Below, piece after piece: positions 22,665 through 33,930 of a DNA stretch of 64,000 bases. This stretch comes from Tretioscincus oriximinensis. Its lineage: Eukaryota > Chordata > Lepidosauria > Squamata > Gymnophthalmidae. The notes under the pieces are model-generated. The model was not told the DNA's origin. It searched no databases and was given only the letters and a program-made list of their open reading frames with translations. The stretch spans positions 621,946 to 685,945 of the forward strand of contig JAJVDF010000215.1 in assembly GCA_022410635.1 (NCBI GenBank), given 5' to 3'. Each line of letters starts with the position of its first letter. Positions within the stretch are counted from its first letter, which is position 1. The translations under genes were made by a program, and so were the position numbers.

Positions 22665-23730
22665 TCTTAGGGCCCTTTCCAATCTCATGTTTTGCTTCGC
22701 TATTTCTTTTAAAACGCGTTTGTGTTCGCACCTCACCCACCTCAAGTTTCCATGCTGCTTGCGAGGTTTTCCATGTGCAACTTGCTGAATATTTCCATGT
22801 AGGTTTTTTCAGATTATGGAAATGTCTGCTGCTGTGGCCAAAATCTGTGGCTAAAGTGCGGTGCCCCAAAATTGTGCAACATAGGGACTTTTTAGCGAGT
22901 GGATCACTGAACATGCGNGACCTCTTGGGGCGGATTGGAGATGATGTTGCTGCTAACTCGCTAAATATCATGAGTAGGGATGGACCCTTACATTTGATCT
23001 CATGCAGGTTTTTCACAGCCAGACAGATCCAGATTTAGGGGGAGGGCAACAGCGGCTGCAGCCCAGGGAAGCAGAATTAGGGGGACAGCACCCTTCTCCC
23101 AGTAAAAATAATATATTTATATTTAATTTTTTTTTACTATTTTTTGTACATTTCAAAACAAATGCACAGCAGCAATTCTAGGANGCTCTGGCAACCAGTG
23201 CCAGCTCCTAAAGGCAGCCCCCTGCACCGTGCTGCCCCTATAGCAGGAAGTAAGGTACGTAGTAAGTTTGTGTGCATTATTAGTGCAAGTTCCCTTTAGG
23301 GAGAAGCTTCTGGGATTTGTAGTATAGGATCCTGACAGGCTTCCTTTTAGNCCCCTCCCCTTTTTCCTTTTCTTTTTTTAAATTTGTTTTCAAAAACATC
23401 AAACAAAACCTTGACATATACAACATACAAAGGACATTAAAAAGCAAAATAAGTCCCCACCCCCCACCCTCGACTAGTCAGGTTACAAAAGGAATCATAT
23501 CTTATAAACATAATCTAAGCTGGAAGACGTGTTGAAGAAAATGAAATACAATTGGATTGGCTGTGCCTGAAAAACCGAACTGTATCATCTTACGCCAGTT
23601 ATAAGTCCATTTAGATAGGCTGACCAGATGACCCCTTTTTTGTGGGGGGGTTGAAAACCTGATTTTGGGATGTTTCCTGGGTTTTTCTGAGGAAATTTGT
23701 ATACATCCAAAATACAGCCCTGCAGCCAGA
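22665..23730. other. Unit B-specific insertion block of mixed repeats
   Basis: Sequence absent from the matching place in units A and C. It includes a dispersed block with 'cgcacctcacccacctcaag' (also at about 6780 in reverse), the stretch 'ccagatttagggggagggca', C/T-rich DNA and half a hairpin MITE. The open frames on both strands at 22633-23038 are opposite readings of one repeat and are not genes. Confidence 0.45.
23616..23699. mobile_element. Palindromic hAT-like MITE, half copy
   Basis: One arm only: TAGGCTGACCAGATGACCCC through 'tttttctgaggaaatttg'. The other arm is missing. Confidence 0.75.
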
Positions 23731-23971
23731 TAAAGTCCTTTTTTATAACAGATATATAATGTGTATAAAAAAAGAAGATATATTGCCTGCTAAGAAGTAA
23801 CTGTAATAAATAGTTGAAGTTATTTCAAAATACATAGCCATTCTTTTTTTTNAAAAAAGTCAAACATGCAAGAACAAAAGAGAACCATTAAACAACTTTA
23901 TCAAAAGCCACAGCACATTCCATCAATATATTCCTTATCAATACATTCAATAAAACTACAAGGAATAGTAC

Positions 23972-24640
23972 ATTTTTTTNAAAAAAATTAGATTGTTCTT
24001 TACATTAAAAAAAAAGAAAAAAATTACAACTAACTTTTTTTGCATATTTATATATTTATATTTTTTACAATTGTACATCAGTCAACCTTTTACATATATA
24101 TCTTCCCACTTGCATGTCTCTGCATGTCTTCGTTCCCTTCCCCATGCTCCTTCTTGGTNGGTCCTAATTTCAATCCATTTTCTGAATTAAGTTTCTAATT
24201 TTCTTGTACAACTCATTATCTATATCCCTATCTATATCCATCAACCTCCTCTATTTCCTTTTAATTGAATTTTCATATTTTATTCCCATCATTTTGTTTA
24301 TTTTATCTTTTATTAAATCAAATTCTATTTGGGCAATAATATTCCAATTATTGCACTTCTTCCAATTTGCCACAAAAATTGATAACACTACCAATAGTAA
24401 TTGTTCTACTAAATACATTTGTTCTTCTTGTATGCTATTAATATTTTTGATTGTAAATATTTGTAATTTGCTTTCCTCAATTGACAATATACTTTGGGTT
24501 CCTATTACAATATTAATTTGCCTTATTATTTCCATCCAAAAATCTTATGCCTTTTTGAACTACCATATTATATGTACATAAATACCTCTTGCATTCTGGC
24601 AGTGCCAANGTTGTGGGTTATACCTTTACCATTTATGATA
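23972..24640. other. AT-rich insertion in unit B, unclassified
   Basis: Units A and C go directly from the block 'aatccttctcagtgtatac...' to 'ggctgcaatatttatct'-type sequence, whereas B has about 670 extra bases here. It is very AT-rich and open in places on both strands. It may be an antisense LINE piece, but no motif allows a firm call. Confidence 0.4.
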
Positions 24641-24807
24641 TATTGGCTGCAATATCTATCTAGTAACAGCAACTGATTATACTGTCAATCAATTAGACTG
24701 AGAAGCTTAAGGACTAAGGAAGTCCCAAAATATTTTATTGGCTGATGAGTTTATTGTTATTGCTGATTGAACTGCAATGTGTTGTTTGCGGTCTGCATGC
24801 ATATTGT

Positions 24808-25386
24808 ATGGACTGTATCATTTTTTTCCTCATATACATGATCACAGTACTTGGAAATATTACCATTGTTCCAGCCGTATTGCTGAATGGCCATCTTTTT
24901 CACAGTCCCATGTACTTTCTACTGAGCAATCTCTTACTTGTGGACATATATTTCATAACAGCCACTGTGCCAAAATGTTGGTAGGAACATTTTCCGGAAG
25001 GAGCAAGATTTCATACAGTTGGTTCATGGCACAGATGTATTTCTTTATTGCCTTTGGCATGATTGAAAATTTGCTCTTGGCATCTATGGTATTGGATCGC
25101 TATGTGGCCATCTGTCGCCCATTGCATTATGCAATAGTGATGAGTGGTCAGACTTGCATTACACTTGTAGCTGCTTCCTGGCTGCTGTCCCACTTCCATT
25201 CTCTCCTGCACACACTGTTGATTTCCCGCCTCTCTTTCTGTGCCTCCAATCTAGTACCACACTATTCTCATGGCTGAATATACCATTTGTGAAAGAAAAA
25301 AAGGCTTTCTCCACTTGTGTATCCCACCTGATTATGGTTGTCTTATTGTATGGAACAATAATCTGGAATGTTAATCATTTATTGTA
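24808..25386 (+). pseudogene. Olfactory receptor pseudogene, OR1-like (unit B)
   Basis: Clear remains of the unit A receptor: an ITVLGNITIV TM1, SPMYFLLSNLLLVDIYF TM2, VLDRYVAICRPLHYAIVMS after TM3 and FSTCVSHL at TM6. It is broken in at least four ways. The N-terminus and the acceptor are gone. One C is missing in the 'actgtgcc(c)aaaatg' run near 24970, which shifts the frame. About 150 bases covering the second outer loop to TM5 are deleted after 'ctagtaccacact' (about 25263). TM7 and the C-terminus are lost after about 25375. It cannot make a receptor. Confidence 0.93.
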
Positions 25387-25489
25387 AATATGTTTGTACT
25401 GATAAATAAATAAAATGGAGTTTTTTTAAAAAAATATTACTTTTAACTTTTTGGTTGTTGGATTACTATAGAAATCTACTAAGACAGAC

Positions 25490-25528
<39 letters not shown>
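25490..25528. repeat. (GT)n(GA)n microsatellite
   Basis: About 9 GT copies followed by about 10 GA copies at the junction between units B and C. Confidence 0.95.
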
Positions 25529-25529
<1 letters not shown>

Positions 25530-25744
25530 GAATAATTTTTATATTTTCAAATTATATCTGATTCATTGCAAAAATATGTAGTTGAGGATGATTAGGTGAA
25601 ACTTCAATTTATAGCTCTACTGTTCTCATGGTTTCTCTGCATTTCTGACGGTCCTGATCATTACTGGTTGTATAGATAACACGTTCCTTGAAGAGACTTC
25701 TAACCTGGCAACTTCGTCCTCTCCAACTAGAATTTGAAATATAA

Positions 25745-27427
25745 ACATAATTAGATTTTGATAACTACAACTTTTCTGGATGAACTGTAAAAATCTGCTT
25801 AGGAAAAAAATACTGGACAAAAAAAAGCTTTTCTTTGATATAAAACTTTTCTTTGATAAAAAAAAGTTTTATTCCAAAGAGAAATTCAATTTAACTAACA
25901 CACTTGGGGATGTTCCTCAGTAGATTTGTGCTCTAGAAGCAGGATCCCATTTGATTTCTCAGTTCTTTGACTATTTAGTCTTTTAAAGTATCCTATATGC
26001 AGGTCAACCAAAAGCCTAATAGTGAATATGATGATAGTTCCTGAATTAACATTTCTCCATATCTTCCTGTATTCCAATACGAGAACAGATGAAGAACAGC
26101 ATCTTTCACAAACATCCCAGGTAAACTCTCAAAATTCACTTGAAATGAATTAATGGACACAAAATAGTATATGTTCTTCTGAAGCATACTCTTATTGTCA
26201 CCACTGTGACAATTTGTTAGGAGTGAATCATAAAAATATTGTGAATAAACAAATATATATCCAACATAAATGATTTTGTATGCAATTGTTTGGCTGATGT
26301 GAAAAGAGGCATCCAGTAAGCAAAAGTCTAATTCAGTTTTGTATGGTTTAGCTTCAGAAATAGAGACTAATTCTATCTTATGCATTCAGGACCCTCAGGA
26401 AAGTGTTATGTTATCCATCCTATACTACCAGAAATGGTGCAGTTCTCTAGACAACTCATGAAGATATACATGCAGATAGGTTGAGCTTATGACCTTTGGT
26501 CCAACATAGGTACATATAAGTGAAAGAAACTTGTTTTTCCTTCTGTTTTACCCATCAGGGATAGATGAAATGACTAAGAAATCTAATTGTTCAGATGAGG
26601 GAGTTCTAGCTGTTTTGTGAATAAAGGAGCCTTCATTATTTCTCAGGGATGTGTTCCACAGCCGTAACATAATTGGGTCTTGATTTTTTTACCTCGAGAT
26701 AGGTTTTGTTTGACAGTGTTCTGAGGGTAACATCCAATGACCAAACCATAATTTTGTGCCCTCTGTCTTATTTATTACAGTATTTTAGAAACATCATAAG
26801 GAGAATGATGTCCAGATTAAGTCATAGTGCAAAAATATAATTTAAAGTAAGTTTCATGTGGAAGGAAGGATGGATGGCTTTTTCGGCCATTTTCTTATTA
26901 TTCTAAGATAAATTTTCTGTAATGCTAGTTTTAATAGGTAAGGAGAAGAAGAAACACTTCACTAGACTTCAGCATCTTGCCACAAAATGGAGAAATTATA
27001 ATCAAATCAGTGTAGTAGGCTGAACAAGCAATGGAAACAAATTCTCCATAGAGACACACAATCAACCTTTGGCCAAACAGTTCTAGACATATGAAGAAGA
27101 ATATAATCAGTATATTAGAGAGGTTTTTGAAGTTCCAACTATTGTCATACTTCAAAAATAACATACTGCAGTCAGTTAATCTGATAGGAATGGAACTGAT
27201 AAGAATGGAACTTCCTATGTATGTCACTTCTATATCCCCACTTTTTATACCTNATGAAAAGGTCCATATATGAGCAGAATTTTTAAAATAAAATTTTAAT
27301 GTGTACCAATAATATATACATATAATATATATATAATATGTATTGGGCAAACATAATCTACTGCATGCTAAGAGGAAATTGTGGTATGTAAAAATATTAA
27401 TGCCCTTTTTTGTGCCATTTTAAAATT
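25745..27427. other. Unit C spacer
   Basis: Non-coding spacer aligning with 15950-18200 of unit A and 20930-22660 of unit B. Open frames of 130-139 codons on the minus strand are AT-rich chance frames, not conserved as frames in the sister units. Confidence 0.5.
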
Positions 27428-27726
27428 AGCAAGCACAAATAGCTCAGTTGCTAAGGAATCCATCTCTCAGCTGGGAGATGGGGTTTGGAAGCCCTGTGTC
27501 AGACNTGGGGAGAGGTGAGCACCTTCCACTAGCCTGTAGCTCTAGCCAACCCAGCTATTCGAAAGCAAGAATTGCAAGAAATTGCAACTGACTGCAAGTA
27601 GATACATCACAGCCTGGTGGGGAAGATAGAATGTAAGCCTTTGGCAAAATACCCTTGTAAGACGCATTGAGTCCCTTTGAAAGGTGAGCAAAGTGGGGTA
27701 TAAGAACCCAGTTCTTGTACTTCTTT
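27428..27726 (+). mobile_element. SINE, Bov-B-tail-like family
   Basis: Head 'agctcagttgctaaggaat', full body with a short deletion ('gatacatcacagcctggtgg') and 3' end 'agtggggtataagaacccag'. Confidence 0.9.
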
Positions 27727-27984
27727 AAGAGAACACGAGAAAAAAAAATAACAATATTAATAAACACCATATCTCATTCCATAGGAATCCTTATCAGTAT
27801 ATACAATACAGCTACAATACAAGAAATAGTAATAGGCTGGCTAGTATTTATTTGATAACTGTGATTGATTACATTGTTAACCGATAAGGGTGAGAAGTTT
27901 GAAATTTTGCCATTCTTCCCCAAGAACAAGGGAAGACCCAAAATATTTTTTGGGGAAATGAGACTGTTGACTTTTAGTGCTTAG

Positions 27985-29885
27985 AACATAAGAACNTAAG
28001 AACATAAGAAGAGCCATACTGGATCAGGCCACAGCCCATCGAGTCCAGCATTCTGTGTCACACAAAGGCCCACCAGATGCACCTGGGCAGTCCGAACAGA
28101 GGAAAGCAAAATATGCTGCTCCTGTTCGTGACTCCCTGCAAATGGTATTTCAAAAGTCCTGCCTGTTGCTCCATCCCGGAGGCTACATCCAGACAACTAT
28201 CTTAGTATCCATTTATACCCTTAGTGTCCATAAACCTGTCTAGTCCTGTCTTGAAACTATCCAAGCTGTTAGCTACCACTACCTCTTCAGGAAGTAAATT
28301 CCACAGGCCGATGACNCTCTGGGTGAAAAAATACTTCCCTTTGTCTGTTCTCACTTTTCTACCCAACAGTTTTAAGGAGTGCCCTCTGGTCCTTGTGTTG
28401 TGTGATAGAGAAAACATTTTTTCTCTATTCACCCTGTCGATCCCATGCATGATTTTGTACACTTCAATCAGATCACCCCTCAAACGTCTCCTTTCAAGGC
28501 TGAAGAGGCCCAGACGTTGCAGCCTTGCTTCGTAAGGGAGGTGCTCCAGACCCTTGATCATTTTTGTTGCCCTTTTCTGCACCTTCTCCAGTTCCAAAAT
28601 ATCCCTCTTGAGATGTGGTGACCAGAATTGAACACAGTATTCCAAATGTGGCCTCACCACAGATTTATAAAGAGGCAAAACAACATTTGCTGACTTATTT
28701 TCGATTCCTTTCCTAATTATCCCCAACATGGAATTTGCCTTTTTTGCAGCTGCTGCACACTGGGTTGACATTTTCATTGAATTGTCCACTAACACCCCAA
28801 GATCCTTTTCTTGCTCGGTCACAGAAAGCTTGGTTCCCATCAGGTGGTAGGAGTATTTTGGGTTCTTTGCCCCAATATGCATGACCTTGCACTTGCTTAA
28901 GTTGAAGTGCATTTGCCACTTTGATGCCCACTCACCCAATTTCAATAAATCACTCNGGAGTGCCTTACAATCATTTTCAGTTTTCACTACCCTGAACAGT
29001 TTAGTGTCGTCAGCAAACTTGGCTACTTCACTATTTACCTCGGCATCCAGATCATTTATAAATATATTGAAAAGCAAGGGTCCCAGTACAGATCCCTGGG
29101 GTACCCCACTTCTTACCTCTTTCCACTCAGAGAACTGTCCATTTAATACTACCCTCTGTTTTCTATCTTTTAGCCAGTTTCCAATCCAGGACAAAGTCTG
29201 TCCTCTTATACCATGAGTATGGAGTTTTTTTAGAAACCTTTGATGAGGGACTTTATCAAACGCCTTCTGAAAATCTAGATAGACAATATCAACTGGATCC
29301 CCTTTATCTACATGTTTGTTTACATTCTCAAAGAATTCTAGCAAGTTGGTAAGGCATGATTTACCTTTGCTAAAGCCATGCTGAGTTTCATTCAGCAATG
29401 CATGCTTCTCCATGTGTTTAGTAATTTTGTCCTTAATTAAGGTTTCCAACACTTTACCTGGAATTGATGTTAAACTGATTGGTCTATAATTTCCGGGATC
29501 ACCCCGGGATCCTTTTTTGAAGATTGGTGTTACATTAGCTACCTTCCAATCTATTGGTACTATGCCTGATCTTAAGGAAAGATTAAATATTTTGGTTAGA
29601 AGTTCGGCAATTTCGCATTTGAGTTCTTTAAGAATTCTTGGGTGAATGCCGTCTGGCCCTGGGGATTTATAAATGTTCAGCTTATTTAGGCTAGCAAGGA
29701 CCTCCTCCCTTGTTATCTCTATCCCGTTCAATTCCTCTGGTGTTCTTTCTGAGAAAACTAAATCTGTTGTGGGTAAATTCCCTCTGTCTTCTTCAGTGAA
29801 AACTGAAGCAAAAAATTCATTTAACCTCTCTGCAATCTCCACGTCCTCCTTAATTACGACTTCTGTATTGCTAGTTGCTACATGT
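27985..29885 (-). mobile_element. CR1 LINE, 5'-truncated (about 1.9 kb)
   Basis: The minus strand carries the last third of CR1: reverse transcriptase, C-terminal domain, 3' UTR and the terminal octamer-like repeats (complement of 'aagaacataagaa' at 27985-28010). The 5' end is truncated at about 29885, as usual for LINEs. It interrupts OR unit C about 45 bases before the receptor coding exon. Confidence 0.93.
28202..29842 (-). CDS. CR1 reverse transcriptase ORF fragment, open for 546 codons
   Basis: This is the C-terminal part of CR1 ORF2, which in an intact element copies CR1 RNA into DNA at the insertion site. Visible reverse transcriptase blocks are KSPGPDGIHPRIL, ANVTPIFKKG, NYRPISLTSIPGKVLE, YLDFQKAFDKVPH, GVPQGSVLGPLLFNIFIND and the catalytic FADDTKL. 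The CR1 C-terminal region follows (WSPHLKRDI...KVQKRATKMI...GLWNLLPEEVV). No stop or frameshift is visible; two codons contain an N. The frame continues upstream of the first Met up to the truncation point, and the apurinic endonuclease and ORF1 are absent. The fragment is not expected to be functional, but its intact state points to a young insertion. Confidence 0.92.
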   Translation of the reverse strand: MEIAERLNEFFASVFTEEDRGNLPTTDLVFSERTPEELNGIEITREEVLASLNKLNIYKSPGPDGIHPRILKELKCEIAELLTKIFNLSLRSGIVPIDWKVANVTPIFKKGSRGDPGNYRPISLTSIPGKVLETLIKDKITKHMEKHALLNETQHGFSKGKSCLTNLLEFFENVNKHVDKGDPVDIVYLDFQKAFDKVPHQRFLKKLHTHGIRGQTLSWIGNWLKDRKQRVVLNGQFSEWKEVRSGVPQGSVLGPLLFNIFINDLDAEVNSEVAKFADDTKLFRVVKTENDCKALXSDLLKLGEWASKWQMHFNLSKCKVMHIGAKNPKYSYHLMGTKLSVTEQEKDLGVLVDNSMKMSTQCAAAAKKANSMLGIIRKGIENKSANVVLPLYKSVVRPHLEYCVQFWSPHLKRDILELEKVQKRATKMIKGLEHLPYEARLQRLGLFSLERRRLRGDLIEVYKIMHGIDRVNREKMFSLSHNTRTRGHSLKLLGRKVRTDKGKYFFTQXVIGLWNLLPEEVVVANSLDSFKTGLDRFMDTKGINGY

Positions 29886-29931
29886 TATATAACGTTCTTC
29901 TTTCTGTCTTCCTATGTATCTTTCCCATAGA

Positions 29932-30861
29932 ATGGAGACAGACAATTGGACAACAGTTTCTGAATTCATTCTCCTTAGCATCACCAGCAGGCAGGATTCA
30001 AGCACAATACATTTTGTCATCTTCTTAATCATGTACATTATTGCAGTACTTGGGAATTTGACCATTGTAGTAGCCATAGTGCTTAATGGTCATCTCTTAC
30101 ACACTCCCATGTACTTCCTACTGAGCAATCTCTCGCTTGTGGACATCTGTTTCACAACAGCCACTGTGCCCAAAATGTTAGCAGGGACACTTTTCGGAAT
30201 GAGGAAGATCTCATACAATGGATGCCTTGCACAGATGTATTTCTATATTGCCTTTGGTATGACTGAAAATTTGCTCTTGGCTTCTATGGCACTGGACCTC
30301 TATGTGGCCATCTGTCGCCCATTGCATTATGCAACAGTGATGAGTGGTCAGACTTGCATTACACTTGTAGCTGCTTCCTGGCTGCTGTCNCATCTCCACT
30401 CTCTCCTGCACACACTTTTGATTTCCCGTCTCTCTTTCTGTGCCTCCAATCTAGTACCACATTAGTTTTGTGATGTCTTCCCACTGCTTAAGCTCTCTTG
30501 CTCCAACACAGAGTTGAACACATTGGTAGTCCATACAGAAGGTGTTTTGACTGTTAATGGAGCTCTAGTATTCATTGTTCTTTCCTATATACGTATCTTC
30601 ATGGCTGTGTTAAGGATACCATCTGTGAAAGGAAAGAAAAAGGCCTTCTCTACCTGTGGATCCCATCTGGCTATGGTTGCCTTATTCTATGGTACGGTCA
30701 TCTGGGTCTACTTCCAACCCTCATCGAGTTTCTCTGCTGAAAATGACACAATAGCAGCCATTATGTACACTATTGTTACACCCATGCTCAACCCCTTCAT
30801 CTACACCTTGAGGAATGAAAAGATCAAGGAGGCTCTGAAGAAAATTTTAATAGGAAAGTAA
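29932..30861 (+). pseudogene. Olfactory receptor, OR1-like, with one premature stop (unit C)
   Basis: A 310-codon frame very similar to the unit A receptor: METDNWT start after an acceptor ('ctttcccatag', AG at 29929-29930), TPMYFLLSNLSLVDICF, SNLVPH, then KAFSTCGSHL and NPFIYTLRNEK to a TAA at 30859. Two lesions are visible. A TAG at 30463-30465 (codon 178) replaces the first Phe of the FFCD motif in the second outer loop. The DRY motif after TM3 reads DLY (Arg to Leu at codon 123), which would impair G-protein coupling even without the stop. The frame is otherwise open on both sides of the stop, so the loss is recent, or the site may be polymorphic or a sequencing error. An N at about 30390 is silent (TCN, Ser). 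Confidence 0.9.
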
Positions 30862-30869
30862 AGTAATTC

Positions 30870-31730
30870 TGGAATTTATACACATTTTACCCTATTGAAT
30901 AGCCTAAGATTAATGTTTTTCTCTCACAGGTTAACAAATGGTAAAATGTATAATTTTGTTATGTACATATAATCATAGATTTGCATTCACGAATTGGATT
31001 GGAATAGAAGAAACAGCACTCTTATTTTTGGATATTGGTTGCCTCCCTTGTAAGATTCAAAGATGCTTTTGTCTGAAATCTGAAATTTTGTAGATTGTGG
31101 ACATCTTCTTTGTATTAACATAATACGCTCACAATAATCATAGGTTTTCCTTAGGATAATTACATGTTCAGCAATAGCTTTAAAAGGATTTTTACTTCTT
31201 AGGGAAAATGGATTTGACACAAGGTCCTTTCCACAAAGGGCCTTATGTGCTACAGTGGGCCACAGGTGTTGACCAAGACTGTATCCAGTCAGCAGTTGCA
31301 TTTATTCTGCATTATCCTTCTTCCATTTTAAAGCACTGCAGTTTATTCTGGATTTTGACATTATTCTGACAATTCTTGGTAAATGAGATTTTCCATGCTC
31401 ATGACATGGAAAACTCTCCCCTGGCATAGTTCCTCCCAAATGCTATTGGTTAGTCTGTTGTCAGTGTCAAGCTTCACAAACACCCCTTTTGTGAGGTGAG
31501 GGAAAGTTTATGGGAATATAAACATTAACATTCTCACACACAATTTAATCATATATCCCAATTTGACAGCTGACTTTCCCTGTGAACCAATAATTTGGAT
31601 AATTGGNTGTAAAACCCACATTCTGCTGGTTTATCTAGGTGAGGCAAGTGCAGGAGAAATTCAATTTTCAGGTGGATTATTAACCTTGTCTGAATGCACC
31701 CCATGACAGGTCCTAAATGAGCCCTCTCAT
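30870..31730. other. Downstream flank of the OR array, nothing recognised
   Basis: AT-rich. The first 100 bases resemble the 3' flank of the unit A receptor ('cctaagattaatgtttttct', compare 20232). No gene was seen. Confidence 0.4.
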
Positions 31731-31995
31731 AGGCTGAATGCACACAGATATTTTCTTCCTCAATCGGAGCAAGATGAGGAAGGTTCGGCAACACATTTTA
31801 AGCGTCTTTCAGCAATAGTCCCGCAATAAGCACCGTTTATCCTGGAATAATTTATTGCTGGGATATTGTGGCATTGTTCCGGAAAAACCTCCGTCCTCTC
31901 GCGGCCAAGCCCCGTCCTCTCCTGAGAGTGTACACAAATGAGACATGAGAGGTTAAAACAAGCGAGAACAGATCAGTAGTTTCTAGTGGCTGCTG
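31731..31995 (-). mobile_element. hAT-like MITE of the GGCTGCATGCACAC group (minus orientation)
   Basis: It starts 'aggctgaatgcacacagat' and contains 'gtacacaaatgagacatgag...gttaaaaca', which is the reverse complement of 42118-42160 in the composite element at 41925. The right border is unclear. Confidence 0.55.
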
Positions 31996-33207
31996 CAAAA
32001 ATTCTCGGACTGCACTGTCTGGAGATCAATGAGCGATATTATGGCACTGGAGCTCTGGTCACGGAAAATAAGTGTCTAAAAACTGCTTTAGGGACATTAC
32101 CACATAATCCTTGTGTTCTTATTCCACCTCCGATCCTTCCTCTCTCCCCTAAAATGTACATGCAATGGGAGAGCGGTAGTCTGGCAACAATTCCAACCTC
32201 ACAGCTCTCTTAATCTAGAGAGAGATTTCATGGTTCACTAAACAAAATGCTTATCCCAAAGTATTTTTATCCTCAATTATTGANAGGCTTTTATAATGTT
32301 TCCTTGCACCTTCTTATATATATCTTATTTGAGGAAATGTCATTTCTACTGATGGCAAAGTTGAATTTGTATTTTCTTTCTCTAGTACTAGTAGTAAACT
32401 AATTATCACTTTCTCCTAATATTCAGGAAAACATGTACAAATGGTGCAAAATGACTTTGATCCCTTCCACACTACAGGGTAAAATCAAAATGGGGTTTAA
32501 ACCAGGCATAACACAAACCCCCGTCCGTTCATATTACTTCAAAAATCTACATGAAGCTTGCGAGGACACATGAAGAACCACAAAGTCACTACTGCGCATG
32601 TCAGCCAACTGCAAGGTTGCACTCCTGGTTGGCTGGCTGGCATCTTATCCAAGCCCTGTGTCGGTGCGACAGACACCAGGGTTCCAGGCAGCTTCCCATT
32701 GGAAGGAGGGGTATTTTGTACTGTTGTCTAAACACATCAGCAACCTATCCTTCCATGACAAAGGACACCGCAAACTCCATTGTCTTGTATGGCAGAGGCA
32801 TCATGATGATCCGACCAAGCCAGTGAGAGGACCTTGTGTGGAAGCCGCACTTGTTGCCTCACACAAATGCATCGTGCAATAAAATCTGTCTCTCTCAGAA
32901 ATGATCCAGAGAGCTCTGAGTTACAGAATTTTCAAGATAGCGAAGCTTTGAGGAGGCCTGCAGGACCTCTAAATGTTGAAAGCAAAAAATGAAAAAGTCC
33001 CAAGGCTAGTTTAGGCTGCATTCACCTGTTTAAAAAGGAAAACTTAAAAGTAACTTAGAATTAGGCTGCAACCCAGCTTGTCCAGCATCCTGTCACTTAA
33101 CTGCTCACCAATTTCTTCTNTTGCCCACCCACTATCTTCAGCAGTAACAGAAGGCAGTATCTTCTCATGCTCCTGAGATGGACAGGCCATTATGGGATCC
33201 TAAAGGG
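31996..33207. other. OR-upstream duplicated segment
   Basis: Paralogous to two other places. 32200-32430 matches 13660-13880, and 32595-32860 matches 38755-39005 (shared 'ccaggcagcttcc', 'tatgatgatcc', 'aggaccttgtgtggaagc'). The 38.7-kb copy lies directly before an OR, so this is probably an orphaned OR promoter region. No OR follows here. Confidence 0.5.
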
Positions 33208-33520
33208 CAGGCACGAATGGCTCAGTCGCTAAGGAATCCGTCTCTCATCTGGGAGATGGGGTCTGGAAGCCCTGTGTCAGACATTGGGGGGGGGGGNGTG
33301 AGCACCTTCCACTAGCCTGTAGCTCCAGCCAACCCAGCTATTCGAAAGCAAGAATTGCAAGAAATTGCAACTGACTGCAAGTAGATACATGGGAACCACC
33401 ATAGCCTGGTGGGGAAGATAGAATGTCAGCCTTCGGGCAAAAATNCCCTTGTAAGATGCTTTGAGTCCCTTTGAAAGGGGAGAAAAACAGGGTATAAGAA
33501 CCTCCTCCTCCTCTTTGTTT
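33208..33520 (+). mobile_element. SINE, Bov-B-tail-like family
   Basis: Head 'aatggctcagtcgctaagga', a G-run at 33288, complete body and a (CCT)n tail. Confidence 0.9.
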
Positions 33521-33743
33521 TTGTATTCACCCATGTGGTAATTGCGGGATGGGGTGTCAATAGCCAATGACAGAAGAAAAACAGAGCTTCATGGAAAGTG
33601 CAGGGTCCCACCAGAGCTTCATGGGATTTGTAAACAGAATGCATGAGGAAGAGAAGGTGTTTCCTTGCTACCAGTAGTATAGGGATCTCAGTATAGAGCT
33701 TGGCAAAGTTATACACCAGTATGTGATAGTCTATACTAGCGTG

Positions 33744-33930
33744 GGCTGACCAGATGACCCCTTTTGGGGGTGCCTCCCTGATTTTTCTGAGGGGAAAAAA
33801 CAAAACAAAAACAAAATNTTTTTTGAAAAAAAATCTTTTTTGAAAAACATTTTCTGAGAAAAAAACTGGGAGGCACTCCAAAACCGGGTTTTCAAACCCC
33901 GCCCAAAAGGGGTCATCTGGTCAGCCAAAA
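33744..33930. mobile_element. Palindromic hAT-like MITE, copy 4
   Basis: Termini GGCTGACCAGATGACCCCTT and AAGGGGTCATCTGGTCAGCC. The sequence CTAGCGTG occurs at 33736-33743 and 33931-33938 and fits an 8-base target duplication. Confidence 0.85.

Larger units (their letters stand above)
20690..25540 (+). repeat. OR tandem-array unit B
   Basis: The second unit begins with 'aaatcatgtctgatccattg' (matching 25540 onward in unit C) and contains 'agaaattccacttggactaa' at 21040. It ends with the broken OR at about 24.8-25.4 kb. It carries private insertions at 21265-21474, about 22665-23730 and about 23972-24640. Confidence 0.8.
25540..30960 (+). repeat. OR tandem-array unit C
   Basis: The third unit starts 'aaattatatctgattcattg' (compare 20690), with 'gagaaattcaatttaactaa' near 25880, the mid-unit block near 26900-27260, and the OR at 29932-30861. 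It is enlarged by a SINE (27428) and a CR1 (27985-29885). Confidence 0.8.

Noticed and set aside
22633..23038. Opposed frames of 127 and 132 codons
   Set aside because: They overlap on both strands of an insertion block made of dispersed repeat sequence, and neither resembles a family.
25993..26385. 130-codon minus-strand frame in unit C
   Set aside because: The matching sequence of units A and B does not keep the frame open; AT-rich chance frame.
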